Below are positions 56,841 through 64,000 of a stretch of 64,000 bases of DNA, in pieces. Each line of letters starts with the position of its first letter. Position 1 is the first letter of the stretch. A program made the translations under genes and the position numbers. Under the pieces are notes generated by a model. It was not told the DNA's origin and ran no database searches. It worked only from the letters and a program-made list of their open reading frames with translations. This DNA is from an uncultured Porphyromonas sp. (GTDB taxonomy: Bacteria; Bacteroidota; Bacteroidia; Bacteroidales; Porphyromonadaceae), in assembly GCF_902489635.1 (NCBI RefSeq), contig NZ_CABUAN010000009.1, forward strand, positions 6,595-70,594, given 5' to 3'.

Positions 56841-58385
56841 TTAACGAGGCGTGAGCGTGATACAGGGCACGAGCATCTCCTCCATAGAGATACCCCCGTG
56901 CTGGAGCGTGTCACGGTAGTAATTGACGTAGTAGTTGTAGTTGTTGGGATAGGCGAAGAAGTTCTGCTCGTAGCAGAAGACGTAACTGTCTGTCAGATGG
57001 TTGACAGGAAGACCTATATCCTTAGGTTTGCTGGGTGCGTAGGCCTCCTTGGCGTCGAAGGTGAGACTTTGGCCTAGCTTATAGCGCAGATTGGTCGAAG
57101 TGTTGCGATTGCCGATGATCTTGACCGGCTTGCGGACGCGGACGGAACCATGGTCGGTGGTCAGGATGATCTTGGCGCCCATCTGAGCGACTTGCTCGAA
57201 GAGCCGATAGGTGGTCGAGTGGCGGAACCAACTCTGCGTCAGGGAGCGGTAAGCGGCCTCACTGCTGGCAAGCTCGCGGATCATCTTGCTCTCGGTGCGA
57301 GCGTGCGATAGCATATCGACGAAATTGAGGACGATGACGTTGAGCTGATTGTCCTCCAGCTCGTTGAGCTGAGCGAGGACTCGCTCGCCGAAGGAGGTCT
57401 CGTAGACCTTGCGGTAGGCGAAGCTGTAGGGCTTGCGGTAACGCTTGAGGAGGCTTGCGATCATGGGCTCTTCGTTGAGATTCTTGCCTTCTTCGCTCTC
57501 CTCATCGACCCATAGCTCGGGAAAGGTTTTCTCAATCTCTAGGGGCATGAGCCCTGAGAAGATCGCATTACGCGCATATTGTGTGGCTGTGGGCAGGATG
57601 GCGGTGTACATACCATCGTCGAAGGTGAAGAGTCCGCTCAGCATCTCCTGCACAGCTAGCCACTGGTCCCAGCGGAAGTTGTCTATGAGGATGAGGAAGA
57701 TATGCTCGCCACGATCGAGTAGGGGGAAGACTTTGTCGCGCATCAGCGTATGGCTCATCAGCGGAGCGCGCTTCGGATCTTGTATCCACCCCTCGTACTC
57801 CTTAATAATGTACTTAGCAAAGAGTCTATTCGCTTCGTCACGCTGCGACTGTAGCGTCTCCGCCATATCTGGGAGGTAGTTGTCTACCTGCATGACCCAC
57901 TTAGAGAGCTCCTTGTAGATAGCCATCCACTCGTCGATGGTGCCAGCACTATTGATTCGTAGGGATAGCTCACGAAAGGCTTGTATGTAGTTTTGCTGTG
58001 TAGCCTCGGTGACGATCTGCTCTCGGTGCAGAACTTTCTTGAGCGAGAGGAGGAGTTGGTGGGGGTTGACCGGCTTGATGAGGTAGTCGGCTATCTGACG
58101 GCTGATCGCCTCATTCATCAGATGCTCCTCCTCGCTCTTGGTGACCATGACGACGGGGAGGTAAGGGTAGAGTGGTGCGATGCGTGCGAGTGTCTCTAGT
58201 CCCGACAAGCCTGGCATCTGCTCATCGAGGAAGACTAAGTCGTACGACTGCTCTTGCAGCAAGTCGAGGGCGTCGGCTCCACTCACACAGGGAGTGACCT
58301 GATAGCCGTGCTGCTCGAGGAATATGATGTGCGGTCTCAGGAGATCTATCTCGTCATCGACCCAGAGTATCTGTATTGCGGACAT
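56841..58385 (-). CDS. porX: Response regulator PorX (receiver plus PglZ domain)
   Basis: A 514-residue protein with an N-terminal receiver (residues 4-120: ILWVDDEIDLLRP, phospho-acceptor Asp54 in LVFLDEQMPG, Lys104 in YLIKPV), a helical linker, and a C-terminal PglZ phosphodiesterase-like domain (LILIDNFRWDQW with Asp236; LPTATQYARNAIF with the candidate catalytic Thr near 266; ILTTDHGSVRVRKP). This is the architecture of PorX, which controls type IX secretion with the kinase PorY. Several likely T9SS cargo genes lie in this window. There is no PorY next to it. Confidence 0.94.
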   Translation of the reverse strand: MSAIQILWVDDEIDLLRPHIIFLEQHGYQVTPCVSGADALDLLQEQSYDLVFLDEQMPGLSGLETLARIAPLYPYLPVVMVTKSEEEHLMNEAISRQIADYLIKPVNPHQLLLSLKKVLHREQIVTEATQQNYIQAFRELSLRINSAGTIDEWMAIYKELSKWVMQVDNYLPDMAETLQSQRDEANRLFAKYIIKEYEGWIQDPKRAPLMSHTLMRDKVFPLLDRGEHIFLILIDNFRWDQWLAVQEMLSGLFTFDDGMYTAILPTATQYARNAIFSGLMPLEIEKTFPELWVDEESEEGKNLNEEPMIASLLKRYRKPYSFAYRKVYETSFGERVLAQLNELEDNQLNVIVLNFVDMLSHARTESKMIRELASSEAAYRSLTQSWFRHSTTYRLFEQVAQMGAKIILTTDHGSVRVRKPVKIIGNRNTSTNLRYKLGQSLTFDAKEAYAPSKPKDIGLPVNHLTDSYVFCYEQNFFAYPNNYNYYVNYYRDTLQHGGISMEEMLVPCITLTPR

Positions 58386-58417
58386 AGATGCGTAGCTTAT
58401 TGTGTGAATAGCGTGGA

Positions 58418-59278
58418 TTACTTGGGGAGTTTCTTCGTTTCGGTCTCTATCTTTTTCTCTTCTTGAGAAACTCTCCTCTCTAACTTCTTTATATCCTCAT
58501 CAGGCGGGAGTTCCTCTGGAGTAATACCTCTCGCGCCCAACATGTCTCTTACACTTTGATTGTTGTGAACATGCTCGATGGTAATAGGTGATTCTCCATA
58601 TAGGTCTTTCTGCTCAACATTGTAGTTAGTCATCTCTGTAGCGAGATTTTTTGCTGCAATGGTAAGCGTTGGCAGGAAGTCTGCCAATGGACGACTCCCC
58701 TTTATTCCTAACCGTCGCTTCATCTCTTCAGTCGTATGTCCCCCAAAAAGAGCTCTATCACCACGAGATCGGATTCTTCCAAACCCTTTGTCATCAACCC
58801 CTCTTTCGTAGATGTTTTGGGAAAGTCTCTTCTCTGCTAGTCTCAGTTTGTCTCTAGTATCTAGACGATACCGAGAGCGAAGACGCTCTTCAATAAGTTC
58901 AGTTTTTCTCGTTTGTACTGCAAAGTAGCTTTGAGCAAAAGCTATTTCTTCTTTTTGGGGATCTCCATTCTGAGCAATGAGGAAGCAAGCGTATCGAGTA
59001 ATCATATAGTCGGACACTTCACGCTTAGCACCACTCCCTAACTCAACCATTTTCGTGACCTCACGAAAATGGTCTTCAACATTCACTCCCTGCGAGATAC
59101 AAGATTCTATAGCTCTCTTAATGGCAGTGAGGAAATTCTCCCAGCGTGCATATCCTAATACCTTTTGTAGCTCTCGAGCATACCATACCTCTACTCGATC
59201 CTCTTTCTCTTCAGTAGGAATCACATGTACGATACTGTCAAATGTTGACTTGTATTGCTTGATTCGATTGATGTCCAT
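58418..59278 (-). CDS. dinD: DinD-like DNA-damage-inducible protein
   Basis: A 286-residue protein resembling E. coli DinD. The N-terminal half has a BRO-N-like domain (VWYARELQKVLGYARWENFLTAIKRAI), followed by EVSDYMITRYACFLIAQNGDPQKEEIAFAQSYFAVQTRKTE and the C-terminal GYGRLF-like section (LFGGHTTEEMKRRLGIKGSRPLADFLPTLTIAAKNLATEMTNYNV). DinD inhibits RecA strand exchange in E. coli. The base composition is more AT-rich than its neighbours and it sits between conserved genes, which suggests acquisition. No SOS box was identified. Confidence 0.88.
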   Translation of the reverse strand: MDINRIKQYKSTFDSIVHVIPTEEKEDRVEVWYARELQKVLGYARWENFLTAIKRAIESCISQGVNVEDHFREVTKMVELGSGAKREVSDYMITRYACFLIAQNGDPQKEEIAFAQSYFAVQTRKTELIEERLRSRYRLDTRDKLRLAEKRLSQNIYERGVDDKGFGRIRSRGDRALFGGHTTEEMKRRLGIKGSRPLADFLPTLTIAAKNLATEMTNYNVEQKDLYGESPITIEHVHNNQSVRDMLGARGITPEELPPDEDIKKLERRVSQEEKKIETETKKLPK

Positions 59279-59299
59279 TTTTCTAATTACGATACTTAA

Positions 59300-60388
59300 T
59301 CAGAGAGATTGCTGGCAGTACCAGTCGTAGAGCTGGGGGATGCCGACGGCGAGGGGTGTCGTGGCGGTGTAGCCGAGGGAGGTGAGACGCGTCAGGTCGA
59401 GGAGCTTGCGGGGCGTGCCGTCGGGCTTTGTGCTGTCCCACTCGATGCGCCCCTCGTAGTGCGTCGCCTCCGCGACAAGCGTGGCGAGCGTGCAGATGGA
59501 GACCTCTTCGCCCGAGCCGATGTTGATGTGCGTGTTGCGGATCTCTTGCTCGCCGGCGGGGTATAGCTCCTCAAACGACACCCGCTCGGCAATGGTGATG
59601 CAAGCCTCCGCTAGGTCGTCACTCCACATAAACTCACGCAGTGCCGACCCCGTGCCCCACAATTGTAAACTGGTAGGCGTGATGCCGTAGCGTGCTAGCT
59701 CTGCCGTGAACTTCTCCAGACTACTTTGCTCTGTCAAGCCCTCCAACGGGCGCTGCGCCACGTCTCGCCGTAGTGCTGTTAGGTCGCTACGGAGCAATGC
59801 GCCCGCAAGGTGTAGCTTGCGGATCATAGCGGGCAGGACGTGGCTATTGACTAGGTCAAAGTTGTCCCCGTAACCATATAGATTGGTCGGCATGACCGAG
59901 AGATAGTTCGTGCCGTACTGGAGGTTCATACTCTCGCACATCTTCATTCCCGCGATCTTGGCGATAGCGTACGGCTCGTTGGTGTACTCCAGAGGTGAGG
60001 TGAGTAGCGCATCCTCACGCATTGGCTGAGGCGCAAGCCGAGGATAGATGCAGCTACTGCCGAGGAAGAGCAATCCCTCGACTCCATTGCGGAGTGCAGA
60101 GGTGAGGACGTTTTGCTGGATCCCCAGATTGTTCATGATAAAGTCGGCACGATAGGTCTGATTGGCCATGATCCCGCCCACATGCGCTGCTGCGAGGAAG
60201 ATGTAGTCGGGTCGCTCCTCACGTATGAAGCTCTCCACCGCCACTGCGTCCAGTAAGTCTAGTTCTTGGTGCGTGCGGGTGATCAGCTGCTGGTAACCTC
60301 GTGCTTGCAGTTGGCGGAGTATCGCCGATCCTACCAAGCCGCGATGTCCAGCCACATAGATGCGGCTCTCAGGTGTCAATTGTTTCAT
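59300..60388 (-). CDS. fcl: GDP-L-fucose synthase
   Basis: A 362-residue extended SDR. It epimerises and reduces GDP-4-keto-6-deoxymannose to GDP-L-fucose. VAGHRGLVGSAILRQL is the NADP-binding motif, SSCIYP and YAIAKIAGMKM carry the catalytic Ser/Cys and Tyr-x-x-x-Lys, and MPTNLYGYGDNF is diagnostic. It overlaps gmd by 4 bases (ATGA) and follows it in the pathway. The product feeds fucosylated surface glycans or, as in other Bacteroidota, protein O-glycans. Confidence 0.96.
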   Translation of the reverse strand: MKQLTPESRIYVAGHRGLVGSAILRQLQARGYQQLITRTHQELDLLDAVAVESFIREERPDYIFLAAAHVGGIMANQTYRADFIMNNLGIQQNVLTSALRNGVEGLLFLGSSCIYPRLAPQPMREDALLTSPLEYTNEPYAIAKIAGMKMCESMNLQYGTNYLSVMPTNLYGYGDNFDLVNSHVLPAMIRKLHLAGALLRSDLTALRRDVAQRPLEGLTEQSSLEKFTAELARYGITPTSLQLWGTGSALREFMWSDDLAEACITIAERVSFEELYPAGEQEIRNTHINIGSGEEVSICTLATLVAEATHYEGRIEWDSTKPDGTPRKLLDLTRLTSLGYTATTPLAVGIPQLYDWYCQQSL

Positions 60389-61461
60389 AGCTTCTTACGC
60401 TCTTCTTTGGCAAATAGCTCTAGATCACTCTCGACCATACGCTTGACCAGTTCCTCGAAAGGAGTCATCCGTGGGTTCCAGTCTAGGAGCTCTCGTGCCT
60501 TCGTTGGGTCGCCCAGGAGCGTCTCCACCTCAGCGGGACGGAAGAAGCTCTCGTCCACAGCGACCAGCACGCGCCCCGTGGCACGATCCACACCCTCCTC
60601 GTGCAGGCCCTCACCTCGCCACTCCAGCTCGATGCCGACATAGCGGAAAGCGAGCGTGGCAAACTCCCGCACCGAGTGCTGCTCGCCCGTGGAGATGACA
60701 AAGTCCTCGGGCTTTTCGTTTTGCAGCATCAGCCACATACAGTAGACGTAGTCAGGCGCGTAGCCCCAGTCACGGAGCGCATTGAGATTGCCTAGGTAAA
60801 GCTTGTCCTGCAGTCCCAGCTTGATGCGTGCTGCTGCCATCGTGATTTTGCGGGTGACAAAGTTCTCGCCCCGTCGCTCACTCTCATGGTTAAAGAGGAT
60901 CCCGTTCACCGCAAACATGCCATAGCTCTCCCGGTAGTTGCGAATGATCCAGTAGGCGTAGAGCTTAGCGCAGGCGTAAGGCGAGCAGGGACGGAAGGGG
61001 GTCAGCTCATTTTGCGGTGTCTCTGCCACGTGACCATATAGCTCACTCGTGGAGGCTTGGTAGATGCGTACCGACTGGCTCATGCCTAGGATGCGCACCG
61101 CCTCGAGTAGTCTGAGCGTCCCAATTGCGGTCACATCGCCTGTGTACTCCGGCACGTCAAAGGAGACCTTGACATGGCTCTGAGCCGCCAGGTTGTAGAT
61201 CTCCGTGGGACGCACCTCCTGGATGATACGTATGAGCGACGAACTGTCCGTCATGTCGGCCCAGTGCAGCTCTATCTTGCGTCTCTGGCTCTGGTCACGC
61301 ACCCAGTCGTCAAGGTATAGGTGCTCGATGCGCGCCGTGTTGAAGTAAGAGGCGCGGCGTAGCGTGCCGTGCACCTCGTATCCCTTAGATAGAAGCAACT
61401 CAGCGAGGTAAGATCCGTCTTGCCCCGTGATGCCAGTGATGAGTGCTATAGGTCTAGACAT
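60385..61461 (-). CDS. gmd: GDP-mannose 4,6-dehydratase
   Basis: A 358-residue extended SDR. IALITGITGQDGSYLAELLL is the NADP-binding motif; YQASTSELYGHVAETPQNE and YACAKLYAYWI contain the catalytic Thr, Glu, Tyr and Lys. It converts GDP-mannose to GDP-4-keto-6-deoxymannose. A -7 box lies 25 bases upstream of the ATG. Confidence 0.96.
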   Translation of the reverse strand: MSRPIALITGITGQDGSYLAELLLSKGYEVHGTLRRASYFNTARIEHLYLDDWVRDQSQRRKIELHWADMTDSSSLIRIIQEVRPTEIYNLAAQSHVKVSFDVPEYTGDVTAIGTLRLLEAVRILGMSQSVRIYQASTSELYGHVAETPQNELTPFRPCSPYACAKLYAYWIIRNYRESYGMFAVNGILFNHESERRGENFVTRKITMAAARIKLGLQDKLYLGNLNALRDWGYAPDYVYCMWLMLQNEKPEDFVISTGEQHSVREFATLAFRYVGIELEWRGEGLHEEGVDRATGRVLVAVDESFFRPAEVETLLGDPTKARELLDWNPRMTPFEELVKRMVESDLELFAKEERKKL

Positions 61462-61486
61462 AGATGTGTCAATATCGATTTACTCC

Positions 61487-61494
61487 CAAAGGTA
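61487..61494 (-). promoter_or_regulatory. -7 box before gmd
   Basis: TACCTTTG on the minus strand, 25 bases ahead of the gmd ATG. Confidence 0.62.
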
Positions 61495-61497
61495 CGA

Positions 61498-61600
61498 AAT
61501 TAGAGATTAGAAGTTAGAGATTAGAGGCTAGATCGTTCAGATGGCTCTGATTCACTCTGATAGTTCTAGCCAACAGCTAACAGCTAACAGCCAATAGCCA
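61498..61600. repeat. Heptameric repeat tract 7
   Basis: TTAGAGA, TTAGAAG, TTAGAGA, TTAGAGG units, then a GATCGTTCAGATGGCTCTGA centre, then AACAGCT, AACAGCT and AACAGCC units. It has the same three-part plan as tracts 1 and 4, but no ladder. Confidence 0.75.
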
Positions 61601-61605
61601 GTTAA

Positions 61606-61647
61606 AATAAAAGGAGACTGCCACGCGTGTGACAGCCTCCTTTTATT
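61606..61647 (-). terminator. Terminator after the leucine-rich-repeat gene
   Basis: AATAAAAGGAG (61606-61616) pairs with CTCCTTTTATT (61637-61647), with an inner CTG/CAG pairing. It ends the minus-strand gene at 61676. Confidence 0.8.
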
Positions 61648-61675
61648 CGTGTCTAGGGTTTATCTGTAGACTGCT

Positions 61676-63820
61676 TTATAGAACGTACTTCACCGTGTGG
61701 CGTACGTTGTCGACAGTTACGACGATGAGGTAGCAACCAGGGGCTACACCCTCGATAGATAGCGTGTTGCCCTCGGTGCGAGCGATGCAAGCACCCTCCA
61801 TCGTGTAGAGAGCTGCGCTCTGAGCATCATTGATGTGGAGTGTGGCAGCCTCTCTTGTGATTTGGAGTGCGGGCTTGGCTACCTCAGAGATAGATACGAT
61901 CTGCTTGAGCGTTGTCTTGCCCGTTGTGAGCTTGAGCTTAGGAGCGATGATGTTTGTGATCTCGCAGTTGTATACACCGTTGTCGTTAGCACTATAGCTG
62001 GCGATGGTGTAAGTAGGCTTGGTCTCACCGGCGATTGCCTTACCATCCTTGTACCATTGGTACTTGTTGGGGACATAAGAATCACCGTCTTGCTTCCAGT
62101 TAGCAGGCTCGTCTAGGGTAGCGTCGAGCGTTACGCTCTTACCCTCGGCTAGCTCCATGGTTTCATCCTCTTTAGTCGGTTTCTGCGGAGCATAGACCAA
62201 AGTCTTATCACCATCAGAGCCGACCTCTAGAGATCCCTGGAAGTTGGTAAAGTCAGCAAAGACAAACTTGTTGCCATGGACGATAGCACCCTCTCCATTG
62301 AATCCTAGTAGCACACCATAGACTGACTCGCTAGGCTTTGGGAGGATTGGTCCTGAGAAGTTGTTGTTTGAGATGTCTACACGACTTAGGACGCGCTCGG
62401 GGTTGGTAAAGAGCGTGCCGATACCTCCAGAGAAGTTGTTGTCGTTGAGCTCGATCTGCACGAGGCGAGGGAAGTTTTCGTAAGTAAAGTATCCCGTCGG
62501 ATTGCCAGACATCTTATTGTGGGAGACCCAGATACGCACTAGATTCGGGCAGTTGGTGATAGCCTCGGGCAGCTCACCCGTTAGCTCATTGTACGAGAAG
62601 TCTAGGTTCTTGATCTTAGATAGACCATCTTCACTATCCTTGCTGGTGGGGAATAGGCTAGCTGGGATCTCTCCTGTGAGCTGACACTTAGCCATTCTGA
62701 GATCCTCTAGTTTGGGGAAGCTAGAGAGCCATGCAGGGATCTCGCCTCCTAGAGGATTGCCAGTAAACTGCATCAGGACCAGATTCTTTAGATTAGTCAG
62801 ACTCTCTGGTAGAGGAGCCTTAAACTGACACTCGCCGAAAGCGATCATAGTCATATTGGTTAGCTTACCGATGCTCTCGGGGATCAGACCACCCATCTTA
62901 CTCTTAGTGAGTAGGAGGTTCTGCAGATTGACTAGATTACCAATGTCCGATGGTATCTGCCCCTCGACAGAGGTCATCTGAACGGTGATAAGCTGTAGCT
63001 CCGTGAGCTGAGTCAGTGAAGCTGGGAATGTACCTCCGAGCTGAGGATTTTGCTCTACGACAAAGTGCTTGAGTTGCTTACAAGCGCTCCAGTCCTGAGG
63101 CACCTCACCTGAGAAATCATTCATGTGGAGATAGAGATACTCTAGGTCAGCGCACTTAGTCAGTGTCTCGGGGATAGCACCCGTCAGTTTGTTGTCTTGT
63201 ATGCAGAGGGTCTTAATCTTCGGTAGATTCATATCGCTCGGCAGAGAACCCGTTAGGGCGTTGCTATCCATAAAGAGCGTCTCTAGGGCGGGCAGATTTA
63301 CTTTCTTGGGGAACTCCTGCGTCAGTGTACGCTCGCCACCTATATTCTGCAGACTAGCGGCAAACTCTCGCAGCTTAGGCATCGTAAAGAGTTCGTCAGG
63401 GAGCTTCGTGATCTGGTTAGACTGGCACCAGAAGACCTCTAGCTCTGTTAGATCAGCGATAGAAGCAGGTAGCTCACCTTTAGCCTTGCGACGGTCTATC
63501 TTGAGCTCCACGACGTGACCATTTTTGATGGTAACGCCCTTCCACGTAGCGGGGTCGGCTGTTAGATCCCAGCGATCCCAAGAGGGTGACCAGTTAGCAC
63601 CATCGAGACTATTGTAGATGTCGACGAGAGCTTGCTTCTCATCAGCGGGGATAGATGCCTCGCCAGTGGTGGTACCATCGGTTCTGAGCTCTTGTAGCTC
63701 GGGCTGATGGAGTGATAGTTTGACCAGCTCAGCATTCTGAGCTGTCAGCCCTAGCGAGCAGAGTGCCATAGCACAGCCAGCTATACAGGGCTTGAGTAGT
63801 TGAGTAATTGTTCGGATCAT
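61676..63820 (-). CDS. Secreted leucine-rich-repeat protein with Ig-like domain and T9SS-type tail
   Basis: A 714-residue secreted protein; the start at 63820 gives signal peptide MIRTITQLLKPCIAGCAMALCSLGLTAQ. A capping segment (DEKQALVDIYNSLDGANW) resembles the N-cap of plant-type LRRs. Residues 105-500 are about 16 LRRs of 23-24 residues with consensus LTGEIPxSLxxLxxL. Then comes an Ig-like segment (about 585-645, WYKDGKAIAGETKPTYTI, then GVYNCEITN), and the last 75 residues (ALQITREAATLHINDAQSAALYTMEG, ending GCYLIVVTVDNVRHTVKYVL) are a type IX sorting domain. A surface binding role is inferred. Confidence 0.87.
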   Translation of the reverse strand: MIRTITQLLKPCIAGCAMALCSLGLTAQNAELVKLSLHQPELQELRTDGTTTGEASIPADEKQALVDIYNSLDGANWSPSWDRWDLTADPATWKGVTIKNGHVVELKIDRRKAKGELPASIADLTELEVFWCQSNQITKLPDELFTMPKLREFAASLQNIGGERTLTQEFPKKVNLPALETLFMDSNALTGSLPSDMNLPKIKTLCIQDNKLTGAIPETLTKCADLEYLYLHMNDFSGEVPQDWSACKQLKHFVVEQNPQLGGTFPASLTQLTELQLITVQMTSVEGQIPSDIGNLVNLQNLLLTKSKMGGLIPESIGKLTNMTMIAFGECQFKAPLPESLTNLKNLVLMQFTGNPLGGEIPAWLSSFPKLEDLRMAKCQLTGEIPASLFPTSKDSEDGLSKIKNLDFSYNELTGELPEAITNCPNLVRIWVSHNKMSGNPTGYFTYENFPRLVQIELNDNNFSGGIGTLFTNPERVLSRVDISNNNFSGPILPKPSESVYGVLLGFNGEGAIVHGNKFVFADFTNFQGSLEVGSDGDKTLVYAPQKPTKEDETMELAEGKSVTLDATLDEPANWKQDGDSYVPNKYQWYKDGKAIAGETKPTYTIASYSANDNGVYNCEITNIIAPKLKLTTGKTTLKQIVSISEVAKPALQITREAATLHINDAQSAALYTMEGACIARTEGNTLSIEGVAPGCYLIVVTVDNVRHTVKYVL

Positions 63821-63947
63821 ACGTTTATGATTAGTGTATAATGTGTTTTGGGGGGTATACAACATACCACTTGTAAGCGAAGATACGAAAAAAATGGCGA
63901 GTAGACAATCTCTTCGCTCCTCCTCCAGTGCTCGTACATTCCACCCG

Positions 63948-64000
63948 CTAATGCAATTTCTCAAGAATGATGTTTTTGATGACTTCATTGGGTGTCTTAT
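63948..64000 (-). CDS. Possible 3' end of a minus-strand gene
   Basis: One minus-strand frame entering at the right edge reads KTPNEVIKNIILEKLH and stops at 63948. The composition is plausible for a protein C-terminus, but 16 residues cannot be assigned. Between this stop and the ATG at 63820 only a weak -7-like TATCTTCG (63878-63885, minus strand) is seen. Confidence 0.3.
   Translation of the reverse strand, partial: KTPNEVIKNIILEKLH

Overview
The window is a chromosomal segment of a Bacteroidota bacterium, most likely a Porphyromonas of intermediate GC (P. asaccharolytica / P. uenonis type). This rests on the succinate-to-4-hydroxybutyrate gene set (abfD, abfT, 4hbD, CoA-dependent sucD), the many TonB-dependent receptors, type IX secretion (T9SS) tails on secreted proteins, the T9SS regulator PorX, and promoters of the Bacteroidota type (-7 box TAnnTTTG). 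No tRNA, rRNA, CRISPR array or complete insertion sequence was recognised. The species assignment is inference.

Layout. 1-4.5 kb: end of abfD, a NifU-like Fe-S carrier, abfT, 4hbD and sucD, a fermentation module linking succinate to 4-hydroxybutyryl-CoA and on to crotonyl-CoA and butyrate. 4.6-6.3 kb: a 175-bp MITE-like repeat, a terminator, a 22-bp-period palindrome array, and two tandem GYF-CD225 membrane proteins. 6.5-11.7 kb: two outer-membrane TonB-dependent proteins. 12.2-17.8 kb: pdxJ followed by exbB-exbD-tonB, the energy module such receptors need, then a DJ-1 protein and two ABC-2 permeases. 17.9-27.4 kb: an accessory surface-protein region (two leucine-rich-repeat proteins, a BIG2 lipoprotein, and an AT-rich patch with an S74 chaperone/T9SS-tail protein and an M43-like metalloprotease). 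27.6-31.6 kb: NlpC/P60 lipoprotein, pth, hslR, a glycosyltransferase and a membrane protein.

At about 31.6 kb the coding direction flips. 31.7-35.7 kb is a TonB receptor / DUF4374 lipoprotein / membrane protein operon resembling the xenosiderophore system XusAB. It is followed by prfC and a DegT-like protein, then deoC, mazG-like, dtd, uvrC and mnmG. A near-perfect parS site lies in the uvrC-mnmG gap, and a cluster of five DnaA-box-like nonamers lies about 4 kb away, downstream of a porin gene. 46.5-51 kb: MATE transporter, rfbD, a hypothetical protein, a LolC/E-like permease and rbfA. 51.5-56.3 kb: a small lipoprotein, a T9SS-tail protein and a BspA-type protein. 56.4-63.8 kb: tsaE, porX, a DinD-like gene, fcl-gmd (GDP-fucose) and a large leucine-rich-repeat secreted protein.

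The most unusual content is intergenic. Five copies of a roughly 200-bp 'ladder' each carry eight or nine rungs spaced 21-22 bp apart: CCACGTGG palindromes on both sides of three (or two) CTTCGGAG direct repeats. A sixth array uses a different palindrome with the same 22-bp period. Most ladders are bordered by tracts of 7-bp repeats (TCTAACC/TTAGAGG and AACAGCC) and by a shared GCGTCAGCCCT motif. The spacing is about two helical turns, so all rungs face one side of the DNA, which suggests a protein-binding array. Its function is unknown.
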